Assembly: GCA_030704615.1 (NCBI GenBank)
Contig: CM060734.1
Span: 59,722,042-59,786,041 of the forward strand
Length of the DNA: 64,000 nt
Reading direction: 5' to 3'
Source of the DNA: Takakia lepidozioides
Taxonomy: Eukaryota; Streptophyta; Takakiopsida; Takakiales; Takakiaceae
A program made the translations under genes and the position numbers. Of this stretch, positions 54,236 through 64,000 are shown one piece after another (position 1 is the first letter of the stretch; each line of letters starts with the position of its first letter). The notes beneath the pieces were generated by a model, which saw only the letters and a list, made by a program, of their open reading frames with translations, was not told where the DNA came from and searched no databases.

Positions 54236-54334
54236 ATGCATGAGGAGCTTGTACTGGTAAAAAATTGGATTCCAAAGAATCTTCTGTGGATCAAACTCAC
54301 ACCAAGAATAGCTTTCCGGACTTGTTTGCCATAT
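54236..54334 (+). repeat. Fragment of the gypsy leader ORF
   Basis: The 99 bases match 21362-21460 with seven differences counted by eye. They encode MHEELVLVKNWIPKNLLWIK and the following LTPRIAFRTCLPY. Similarity stops abruptly at ccatat. A weaker, diverged resemblance to the end of the leader ORF (YE..YY...F) may occur at 54490-54560. Confidence 0.8.
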
Positions 54335-54402
54335 CATGAAGTCCACACAAAGTTGTGGGGTTTCAAAGTCGAACGAAAAGAAAGCTTGTGTGAACCTTGG
54401 GC

Positions 54403-54518
54403 CCTATGACCGATCACATTTTTTGGGGGGTTCTATCAAACAACTGTTTGCCAAGTGGCAAAACTTGTGTTAGCTCATGCGGCCTGACCCAAGCATTTAT
54501 GAGGTGATCGGTCATAGG
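54403..54518. repeat. Inverted repeat, 15-bp arms
   Basis: cctatgaccgatcac (54403-54417) and its exact reverse complement gtgatcggtcatagg (54504-54518) are separated by 86 bases. The arms lie just downstream of the leader-ORF fragment. They might be the ends of a small inserted element. Confidence 0.6.
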
Positions 54519-54559
54519 TACTATAATGGTCATAGGGTGTTTTACCCTATGTTAGACCA

Positions 54560-55643
54560 TAAGTAGAAGGCCCCACTTTTTTCATTTTTTTCATTGAAAG
54601 GCCCCACTGAAAAAAATAAAAAATAAAAAAATAAAGTAATAAATAAGAATTGATAACAGAAAGTAATTTAAAAGCTTACTTTTACCAAAGTCACAGTGGG
54701 ATGCGTGTCACGTGTGAGTCACAGGGTTGGTCGCGGGGTCCAATGCGCTCCGAAATTTCCGATCAAATTCCAGACGAACAAAATTCCACGCACGGCGCTT
54801 GGATGCAAACATGCCGCCGTCCGCTGACGGAGGCTGACACTGTTGCCGTGCCGTCGGAGGCTGATGAACGATAACTCTTCTGTCCCACTTCATACCCCGG
54901 GGCTGGGGAACAGACGGACGTCATTCGTTCCTCGGACCGGCTTCGTCCGTTCTCGGACAGGTTTCGGTTAACGGACATCCAGGAAACTTGAACAGGGCCG
55001 CAAGCACAGCGCTGCAGACTTGGCGCGCTTTTTTGCGCTCGACTGTGTTCGGCTGCTTTGCGCAGTGAGGGATTTGAGGGTGTGAGAGTTGGCGGGAGTG
55101 GAAGCGATGGAAGCAGATGGCGGGAGGGAGGGCGGGAGTTTGAGTGACTCTTGTTGTTGAGTTTTGCTTCTCTTTTTTTCTCGCCTTCTCTTTCAAGTCT
55201 TTGGAGGCGGGTTGCCTCTGTTGAGAACGCTGTGTGCATTCCGGAGAAGGAAGCAGATCTTGGTTTGTGGCTGTGTTTTTCTTTTTTTTCCATGTAAAGC
55301 ATCATTTCATTTCATTTCATTTAGTGTTGGGAGTTGTCTTGAATTCGTAGCTGCAGGTATTGTGGTGTTTGTGAGGGAGAGAGAGGCAGGGAGGTTTTTT
55401 GTTTTGAGGTAGTGGAGTCTGGTGCTCTCACGAGGACTGTGAAGGGATTCGGGCTTCAGGGGACTGTGTGTGTGCAAGAGAGAGGGGAAGGAAGTTGTTT
55501 CTTTGAGGGGAAGGTTTGTTTGTACATTGAGATGGTGCTCTCGTAGGGATTCTGAGCGTCACAAGATTCTGCGAGAGAGACACGGAGGTTTTCTTGCTGT
55601 GAATCTCGAGACGGAGGGGGATATATTGTAAGGGACAGACGGC
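54560..55643 (+). promoter_or_regulatory. Upstream region and 5' UTR of MET1
   Basis: The first 100 bases are A-rich. From about 54700 the region is GC-richer, and from about 55130 it is T/G-rich with several long pyrimidine and gag/gaga runs (55140-55200, 55370-55600), a common look of plant 5' UTRs. (tttca)n occurs at 55299-55320. A TAA in frame with the MET1 start lies at 55629. No TATA box or transcription start could be fixed; a 5' UTR intron is possible. Confidence 0.35.
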
Positions 55644-58600
55644 ATGGCTGGGGCTGTGGCGAGAGAGGAAGGGGCCGATAGATGGAAGAAGATGGGAGGC
55701 AACGTGTTGCAATCCAAGAGCGCCAATGGGCGTGTTACACGCACCTTTGTCGCCCCGTCTGGTAAATGTTTCTGTTTCTGCAAATTTGAGCTAAAAAGGT
55801 TCTCTTCATGATCTGGAAAGAAAGCCTATGGAAGCTGGTTAGCTCCCTGATTGATGATGCTGCTGCTTCTTGATTTGTAGGCGTGGTTTGGCATTTTGTC
55901 ACCACATGATGGAAGGAGGGGTAGATATGAAAAGCTAAATTAATATTTCCTCGTCACATGCTGGAGGGGAGAGGGAGCGAGTGAATGTTTTGTACTTACG
56001 AGTCGAAGAACCTGAGTTAGACAACGATGGGCACCTGCTAATGCGCACATACATTCTGTCAAGTTGGAGCTGCTAGCCGAATTCATCAAAGAGAAAATGT
56101 TCTTGAATCTGTGCTCGGTGCAAGGGCAACTTGTGCAGCCGCCTTCATGTTTTGGGGTGCTGCCTTGCCAACTAACAACTCCAACGGCTTCTGTGTTGCG
56201 TCCAAACTAAAGAGATCCACCTACTGTAGGTTTATACACTGGGTTTTGTAAAGAAGTGTGACTCCAGTCAAACCTGTTCCACTACCCCACGCTGAGAACG
56301 GCGATGAGCCAGTTGCAGGCCTTCTACATCTCTGGTCTACTTGTCCTCTCTCCTGAGGCACACCGTCTCTAGCGACGTCTGGGGGTTTCTTGATACACTC
56401 TCTTGGTTCTCTTGTAGTCGTGCTGTGTTCCAGAGGCTCTGCGGGGCCCATATACTCTTCTCTCTATGCTTCCTTCGTGTTGATTTTAAACACTGGCAGC
56501 ATTCCTGACAGAGATACTGCTGCTTTTTTATCCACCACTGTCATCCTCACCAAGCAGGATGAGGAGGGAATCTCCATGTGCAATTGGACAGGTGCCACAG
56601 ACATGGTGACAGCTCACACCACACAGACACCTTAGAGACAACCCTGTCATCATGCCTGCCTCTCCTCAAAATATCCATGTTCCTCGAGAGGGCCCTGGGA
56701 AACTGCCTTTTGGGTTGGCACATTCTACGGATTTTGTGTAAAGAATATCCCATGAGGCTGTTTGTCCAATATGTACCACCCTAGAAGTGGAGACAGCATT
56801 GAAAGGTCAAAGGTAGATAGACACGAAGTGCATGGCAGCCTACCTACATGAGACACTGTCTCTGTGCCACCATTGGGGTTTGTACCTTCTGGTGGAATCT
56901 TTTCTGCTACCCATGGCCCCCCTGGGCTTCCTGGGGAGGTACTATATTTCTTTCTTGGATTCTCCCTCTCTGCCTTGTATTCATCTCTGTTGTCTCTATT
57001 TTGTTACAGTGATTATCCTGCCTAGTACACTTAGCACTACCTACTAAGCATTGATGAACTCATCATAGAAATTCTAGAATTGGGTTTAGTTCCATAGAGT
57101 TCTTCACCAGGACCTGGAATTCAATGTGCATCCAAATATGGGAAATTCATGCAGCCACTTTATTGTGGACTGGATTCATACCTTGCAGCTGAATTTAGTT
57201 CTTTTGCCTCTGTAGGGGACAAGTTTCGGAGCTGGAAGGAGTGCATGAGATACATGGATACTGTATTACTCAAAGCTGCAGGCAGTCTGATACTTGACAG
57301 CAATAACAAACAGTCCCTAGATAGTGGTGGAGGAGACCTTTCTGAGAGGTCATTTGGAAATGGAAAAGATAGAGGAGACAGTCCCCAGCCTGCCAAAATA
57401 CAACGGGCATCTGGGGAAAGCAAACCGAATGGTGTAGATCATACCAAACACTCACAACAAAGTTCTTCTGAAAATGAACGGAAGCGGTCGCGAGAGTTTA
57501 GCAGAGACGAAGGGCTGGCTGAAACCAAGAAGGGCAAGACATCAGACAGCGATGGTGATGAGCTAGAGGTGGACGGTCAGGCCACCCCACCAATGAGGAT
57601 CAGGCCCAGACGAGCAGCTGCAGGTACCAATTTCAAAGAAAAGACTTACGTTATTGAGGATGCCTATGTTCAACAAAAAGTAGAAAAAATGTCTATGCTT
57701 GAACAAGAGGCTTTGGTCATAACAGCTGGAGGGAATGAGGAAGACAGGAGGCTGCTTGATTTTGTGGTGCATGATGAGGATGGCGCGCCCCAGCCACTAG
57801 AAGTTGTGGGCAGCGTGGATCTTTACGTCACAGGCCTTGTGTTGCCCAAAAATGGTATCATCGACAAGGAGCGAGGCGTTCGCTGTGAGGCATTTGGACC
57901 ATTGATTTCATGGTCAATTGAGGGTTATGACAAAGGGACCCCTATGTTGTCCCTAGCAACTGGGATGTCAGACTATCTTTGCATCAAGCCTGCAGGAACA
58001 TACAAGAGATTCTACACCATGCTGTACGAAAAGGCAGTTGTCTGCGTAGAGGTGTATCGGGCGCTGAATCCCTCTATGAAGGGAGATCCCAACCTGGGTC
58101 TCAATGATCTTCATGCACGTGTGTCACGGGCTCTGATCAGTGGAAGACATCCCTCTCTTGGCCAATTTTTCACTCGTGACTACTTTGTGACACAAGGAGA
58201 ATTTATTACCAATCAACTGAAAGAGCTCGATGGGGATGCCAGTGATGATGATCAGCTGTTCAGTGGCTTGCCGGCCTTGGAAGCCCTTGAGGAGGAGTGC
58301 ACAAAGCGCATCAGCCCATCTTGTCTTGTGCCTCAGAGGAATGGAACTTTGTCCATTCAAGAGCCAAAGAGCGGGGTTGCAAATGGTGGAACTGAACCTG
58401 AGGAAGAGGAGCCAGATACCATGGATGGGGATGAGAAGTTGGCACGGCACTTGCAAGAGTATGAGGATCGAACGACCATGAACAGGCAAGAATCAATCCC
58501 TACACATTTACAGCAGCAGTCTGCTACTTTTTTCATTTGCATTAGGGGAATAACCTGCCATCATTTTCTCTGGAAACTGTTTGTTCCCGCCAGTCAGAGT

Positions 58601-61600
58601 GCAGGGCTCATAGGTGTACAAATTTCCATGGCTGGATGTCCTTCAGTAAGCTGCTTGTTGGCACACTATCCAGAAAGTGTTATGGGAAATTATGACCCGA
58701 GCATACAGCATTCTTGGTTAAGGGTTGTGTGTCCAGAAGTGTAGGCTTGAAATGCTTCTACAAAGATGCCCAAGGGAAATGATTATGGTTTGTGGTAGAA
58801 GTGAAATGTGCTCAGTTCTTTAGCCACAAGGGCGTCTCTTGTGCTTGTTCTAATGCACATCAATTGCATGTAATGCCTCAGACAAAATAGACGATCCCAA
58901 CCAGCTGGAAAAGGCAAAGTGTACATCAAGATAAATGAAGATGAGATCGCTGCTGATTATCCGCTACCTGCTTATTACAAAGCTGAGGAGCAGGAGACAG
59001 ATGAGTTCATCCTCTTTGATGACGACAATACTCTTTTGGCTCCAGAGGATCTCCCACGCCGTATGCTCCACGATTGGGCCCTTTACAACTCGGATTCACG
59101 GCTCATCTCTTTGGAACTTCTACCCATGCTTGCAGGTAAACCTTTTCTCAAGGTGGTTATGTGCATAGTCTACATGACATTCTACCAGATTAATCTCAAA
59201 ATCAGAATGATGGCAGCACTCAGCCACATCAGAAATCACCTGCAAAGAGATGTCATTGCTGGACTTCACTTGCAATGCCTGAGCTTCATCACAGTATAGC
59301 ACAATAAGAACTCCCCAAATTATAATAGAATCACAGTTGAGAAGTCTAATGTGGCACACTTGTAGCTCTTCAATCAACTTCAACCAGGTATATGGACTCC
59401 TCAAATCTAGGTCCTTGTGTACCATATCTGAGCTGTTTCATTGCCGTCGTCTCCATGTTGAGCTGCGGCAACCCTTCCCAACTAGGAAATGCTCCTGTTA
59501 AAATTCAGCATTCCATGTCAGAAGAGCATCTTTTTGGTTTATAACAAGAAAAGATATTTGAGACTGCCACACACTCACAAACTTTGGCACAATGACTTTG
59601 TGTGAAGGAACTGAGATGGACGTCGAGATCTTTGGGTCCGGTATGATGACAGAGGATGATGGCAGTGGTTTCTGCCTGCATGATGAGGCTGAGAGGGCAG
59701 GCGTATCAGCTGCAAGCCATCCAGCTGCTGGAAATGGACCCTCAGGTCATGAAAATGGGAATATTCAAGAAGAAAACAGGGCACAAGGCATTCGCCTGTA
59801 CCTCAGTGCAATCAAAGAATGGATGATTGAGTTTGGGGCATCCATGGTGTTCATTTCAATTCGCACCGATGGGGCTTGGTACAGGCTCGGCACACCCTCC
59901 CAACAGTATGTGCCATGGTATACCCCTGTGGTCAAAACTGCACGCTTGGCCATCAAAACTATTGCTATGCTGAAGCATGAACAACGTGTTTCACGGCTGT
60001 CTTTTAATGATGTTGTGAAACGGCTGGCTGAGCAATCAAACGATGAACCCACCTTCATCAATTCAAAAGTTGCAGAAGTGGAGAGGTATGTGGTAGTGCA
60101 TGGGCAGATTATTCTGCAGCAATTTGCTGAGTATCCAGATGAAACGATTCGGAGGAGTGCTTTTGTCTCAGGTCTGGTGATCAAGATGGAACAGAAGCAT
60201 CACACAAAACTCGTGTTTTCCAAAAAAAAGGTGCTTATCAAGAAGGGCCAGAATCTGAACCCCCGAGCAGACTTGCAGCCGGATTCAAGGAAACGCAAAC
60301 CCATGCGTGCCACCACCACCCACCTGGTGAATCGCATTTGGAGTGAGTACTATGCAAAATTCAGTTTGACAGGAGAAGGGCTAGAGAAAGTCAACATTAA
60401 GGATGAAAATAAGGAACTTGGTCCGAAAACTGAGGAGGCAGAGGCAGAGGCAGAGGAAGAGGAAGAAGAGAGTGAAGAGGAGGAAGAAGCCCCACTCTCA
60501 CCTAAGTACTCTCGAAGATCAACTCAACAAATCAGAGCCACCAACACCAAGATGCGGCAAGAGCTCAAGTGGGTCGGTAAACCAGTAGGAAGGACGCCTG
60601 CCAAAGAGCCTGTATATGAAAGGGCTACCTACAATGGCGAATCTATTGTGGCGGGTGGGGCTGTAGTTGTGAATGTTGAAGAAGAGAGAGAGGGTTCTGA
60701 GCAGCTTCCATCATTACTACTGGTCGAATATCTCTACCAGGCATCGGACGGCTCTGCAATGCTCCATGGCCGAGTCCTGGAGAGAGGCTCTCAGACTGTT
60801 CTAGGAAATGCTGCTAATCCGTCTGAAATCTTTCTCACAGAACTTTGTGCAGATGTCGAGATGGATGCAGTTAGGGGGAGTGTGGTGGTGGAAATCAAGA
60901 AACAACCGTGGGGCTATGTCCACAGGAAGGCAAATGCTGCCATAGACCTGGCAGAGAGAGAGCATGCCAAAGAGAGGGAGAAGAAAGGGCTTCCAATTGA
61001 GTATTTTTGCCGTGCACTGTATGCACCTGACAAAGGTGCATTCTTCAGTCTGCCCAAAAATGGTTTCGGAGTTGGAGATGGATCTTGCACGGCTTGCCTT
61101 ATGAGAGAGGAGTCCAAGGAGAGGTTTAAGACATGCATGCTCCCCCACAATAAGGGATTCAAACTGGAAGGCGTTGAGTATTGTGAAGGAGATTTTCTTT
61201 ATCTGGATCCTAGTACATTCGAGCCATTGCAAGACAAAGACGACCCTGTGCAGGGTGAAAAAATATTCAAGGGTGGTAGAAATAAAGGACTGCGTCCCTT
61301 TGCTGTCTGTGAGCTCTTGAGTGTACAGTGCCCGAAGAAGAAGAATGGGATCCCTGCACAATTAAGTGTTCGGAGGTTCTATCGACCAGATGACTTTGGA
61401 CCACACAAGGGATATATTGCTGATATTCATGAGGCAAGTCTCTCTTTTCAACAATGGAAATTTTGCAACTATCCCCCCAGTAGTGGCGATTGATGGGAGG
61501 CTCCCTTATGCTTTGCTCTCTTAATCTTTTTTCTTGCTTGTTTAAGCTACCCAAGGACTGGTTGAACTTTGCTTTATCTCATGATCTGCAATGACTGCCA

Positions 61601-63857
61601 GTATGCCCACCTCAGCCATGCTTATGAGGGACTATTTTTTATATCCACGCCTCCTCTGGGATATATTTTAGTACCCAAGTCCATGTCTTGTAGGATGTGT
61701 GTTGATCAATGCTGCCTGCAAGTCCTTGGACACGGAGAGCTTCTTCCTACTAACCACTCCGTCACTGCTGTACCCTGCTTGGGACTGTCCATGTTCAAGA
61801 GGTCTCCGTGTTTCACGTATATTTGGAGCAGTGGTGTGCAGTCTGCAGGTCATTGATGGTTCAGGAAGCTCTCTACTTATGTGACTCCTACCTGCTCGGT
61901 GAGCGTTGCTGACAATCTGAGGCGATGCAGGTCTATTATAGCGAGGAGAAGGCAACTGTGGAGATCAATGCAGTCAGGGGACGGTGTGAAGTGCTGCGCC
62001 CAATGCCAGTGCTTGACACAGCAGTCAAGGCCACTGCCAACCATGTCTTCTTCTGCAGTTGCTTTTGTGATCCTAGCAATGGGACTGTCAAGCAGGTCCT
62101 GTATACGGTTCTCCCTGCTCTTCTGTACCTACATTCCCTGGCCTCTTCCTTGGCTAAAGCTGGTGGCAGGTTGTAGAAATATGGGGTACCTGTACCTTCA
62201 ATGCATTCTGAATGACTGTAAGAGAAGAAACCTGAGTAGCAGGTAGCTTGCTTGGCAGCCATTTGCAATGGGTTGAGCCTGTTTCCCTTGCTTCACAATG
62301 TTATTATGGACCATGTTCCTGGAGTGGGAAATGACCCTCAGACCCACATGGGTGAATGATGGAATCCGGACCATTGCTATCTGTTGCATATTGTTATTTT
62401 TCCTGAATTTGTGGACTGGTTGGTGTTGGTGGCTTACATGTGTTCAGTTACCAGCCAACATTAAGCTCGGCAGTCATGCTAGGCTTGCTGAAGGCAATGG
62501 CACAGGCCGAGCAGCAGAGCTGGCAGCGAAGGCCAAGGGAAAAGGCAAAGCTGTTGAGAGTGAGAAGCCTGCAGAAATACTCAATGGTGATGACAGCCAT
62601 GATGAGCGTCTTGTCACACTTGATATTTTTGCAGGCTGTGGAGGCCTTTCTGAAGGATTGCAACAATCAGGTATGTGCAGTTATCTTTTCTCTTTGACAT
62701 TTTGTCATGTTTAGTTGCAAGAGTTCTCCAAACTTGTTCTCTTACAGCATCTCTTTTTGTCTGACTGCTTTCCACTTGTGAGTGGTGCTCCAGGCGCCAC
62801 TGTGACGAAATGGGCAATTGAATACGAGTATCCTGCAGCCGAGGCATTCAAGTTGAATCATCCACGAGCAGAAGTGTTTTGTGAAAACTGCAACGTCGTC
62901 CTCAGGTAGACTTAGCCCTCCCATTGAGGAAGACTGTTTGGATCTACCTCCACCTGCAAGTAGGTGGTATTATGTTTTGCAAAGTAGACCACCGCCAGTG
63001 AGGCCGTGGCAGCCACTTCTTCAAGAGACTGTTTGTAGTCACTACATGGACACTTATTAACCCACTGTCATACATCCTGACGTGGAGAGGGAGTTAATCA
63101 CGAGAACATGAAAATATGGGCTGTTTCATTCAAGTGACAGTTAGCCCAAGTGACAACCTTATGACTATGTTCGTGTGGGCAGATGTATAATGGAGAGAGG
63201 TGGAGATCTGGATGATTGTCTGGCCACAACAGAGGCTGTTGAAATGGGCCTAAAACTCAGCAATGAGAGGAAGAGCCAGCTACCAAACCCAGGCGAGGTT
63301 GACTTCATCAATGGTGGCCCTCCTTGCCAAGTATCCTCACAACCTCTTACACCTTCCAATATATTGTCTGCACTCCGTCCTTCAGTTTGGAAGACAGTTC
63401 GAGAGGTAGTGGATTGCGGAGTGTTGGAGTATTAAATCACTTACACACTCAGCTCCTGTGACAATCTCTGGGGAAGACTTCTAGCCAGGAGGCTCTGGTA
63501 TTCACATTCTGTTTCCAAAATTGCTCTCAATAATGTCAGTTGGAATATGTGAAGTTATTGGAAGTCCTTGCATTGCAATGTCACACTTTGAGGTGATGTT
63601 TGGCAGTTATGTTTAAGATGAATCTGAAACACAAACACACTGGCTGGCTGGGACTGCAGGGATTCTCAGGAATGAACAGATTCAATACAGGGGCATGGAG
63701 CAAAGTGCAATGTGAAATGATACTGGCTTTTCTTTCATATGCCGAGTACTTTCGCCCGCGCTACTTCTTGCTTGAGAATGTGCGCAACTTTGTGTCATTT
63801 AACAAGGGGCAGACCTTCCGCCTCACTCTCGCCACTCTCTTGGAGATGGGCTACCAG
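55644..63857 (+). CDS. MET1: MET1/DNMT1-type maintenance DNA (cytosine-5) methyltransferase, 3' end beyond window
   Basis: Copies CG methylation onto new DNA strands in the nucleus. Exons: 55644-55761, 57216-58485, 58891-59135, 59608-61433, 61931-62095, 62448-62670, 62794-62905, 63183-63330, 63660-63857; all phases agree, giving 1435 codons so far. An in-frame TAA at 55629 supports the start. Exon 2 has an acidic/basic N-terminal region and the first replication-foci domain ([46 protein letters not shown]). Exons 3-4 hold the second ([51 protein letters not shown]). An acidic tract follows, then BAH1 (LLLVEYLYQ...[20 protein letters not shown]) and BAH2 ([14 protein letters not shown]...[15 protein letters not shown], into exon 5). 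A Lys-Gly linker leads to the catalytic domain: motif [15 protein letters not shown], motif IV GGPPCQGFSG (catalytic Cys, split by the last intron) and motif [11 protein letters not shown]. The remaining motifs lie past 64000. No defect seen. Confidence 0.95.
55762..57215 (+). other. Intron 1 of MET1 (1454 bp)
   Basis: Donor gtaaat after codon phase 1, acceptor ctctgtag. Joining gives PSGDKFRSW in frame. Short open frames in the intron have no similarity. The 5' exon assignment rests on phase agreement and the upstream stop, since the MET1 N-terminus is poorly conserved. Confidence 0.7.
58486..58890 (+). other. Probable GC-AG intron of MET1
   Basis: The frame can run on to 58744, but MET1 similarity ends at 58485, where the sequence is aacag|gcaaga. 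The next conserved exon starts after caaaatag at 58890. A GC donor gives the only phase-correct junction that I can find ([19 protein letters not shown]). GC-AG introns are a known minority class in plants. Confidence 0.7.
61434..61930 (+). other. Probable second GC-AG intron of MET1
   Basis: The exon end reads catgag|gcaagt, the ideal GC-donor context, and the acceptor is gcgatgcag. Joining gives ADIHE|VYYSEEK, matching the BAH2 region of MET1 proteins (DIQE-V/L-YYS). Reading on instead gives an unrelated tail ending at 61493. Confidence 0.8.
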
Positions 63858-64000
63858 GTACAGGGTCCAAACAGTTAATTGTTATCTAAGAGAGTCTCTA
63901 TGATCTTTCCTGTTTCACATGCTTGACAACCACTGTGAAGACTTCCAGTTGCATTTGGTTTTTTCCATGTCCAGGTGATAGACCTATGACTCTTGAAATC
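63858..64000 (+). other. Start of MET1 intron 9, at window edge
   Basis: The exon ends LLEMGYQ|gtacag. The next conserved phrase of the family (VRFGILEAGAYG) does not appear before 64000, so the intron continues beyond the window. A tccag|gtg at about 63974 does not lead into it. Confidence 0.7.

Noticed and set aside
54763-55305. 180-codon minus-strand frame upstream of MET1
   Set aside because: It lies in the pyrimidine-rich leader of MET1, is low-complexity (Ser/Pro/Arg) and has no similarity.
58486-58744. End of the MET1 reading frame at 58744 as the real C-terminus
   Set aside because: MET1 similarity stops at 58485 and resumes in phase at 58891; the tail is intron sequence.
1-64000. 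tRNA, rRNA or organelle DNA insertions
   Set aside because: No cloverleaf, rRNA core or plastid/mitochondrial gene sequence was recognised by eye; a tRNAscan and an organelle search would be decisive.

Overview
This window is nuclear DNA of a land plant. Four things show this: spliced genes with GT-AG introns, a MET1-type maintenance DNA methyltransferase with plant domain order, plant-type Ty3/gypsy and CACTA elements, and abundant PPR (organelle RNA-editing type) remnants. The PPR wording and the MULE-like transposase family resemble those of seed-free plants (fern, lycophyte or moss), but the species cannot be fixed from the sequence. A run of exactly 500 Ns (36837-37336) marks a scaffold join.

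Layout. 40-2738 (minus) is a multi-exon gene of unknown function with a ParB/sulfiredoxin-like DGNHR motif and several small frameshifts. 3199-6317 (plus) is a MULE-like transposase with a SWIM zinc finger and two in-frame stops. 6740-6960 is a dense ACGTCA/palindrome cluster. 7200-16200 is a graveyard of PPR pseudogene pieces on both strands, mixed with repeated fragments of an OSB-like (organellar ssDNA-binding, PDF motif) gene. 16225-17886 is a CACTA (TNP2/DUF4218) transposase remnant, abutting a gypsy gag-protease remnant with its LTR (17883-19670).

19950-40696 is a nest of one large gypsy family. A plus element (LTR, PBS, leader ORF, gag-pol) is broken at 25396 by a minus element (3' LTR, PPT, a long coiled-coil ORF, pol, gag). 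After the N gap, the tail of another plus copy ends in its 3' LTR, which sits in the RT/RNase H of a different gypsy element (to about 41535). These LTRs carry internal GGCTGTG-rich satellite arrays. Frameshifts concentrate on both sides of the N gap, which suggests contig-end sequence error as much as decay.

42170-55000 is gene-poor. It holds more OSB-like fragments, a SEC13-OSB chimeric fragment, tandem repeats, an orphan minus-strand coding remnant, a LINE zinc-finger remnant and a well-delimited hAT-type MITE (51506-52300).

55644-63857 holds nine exons of a MET1/DNMT1 homologue, with two replication-foci domains, two BAH domains and the start of the catalytic domain through motif VI. The gene runs off the right edge. 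Its splice phases agree throughout, and two introns appear to use GC donors. It is the one clearly intact host gene here; most of the rest is mobile DNA and its debris.
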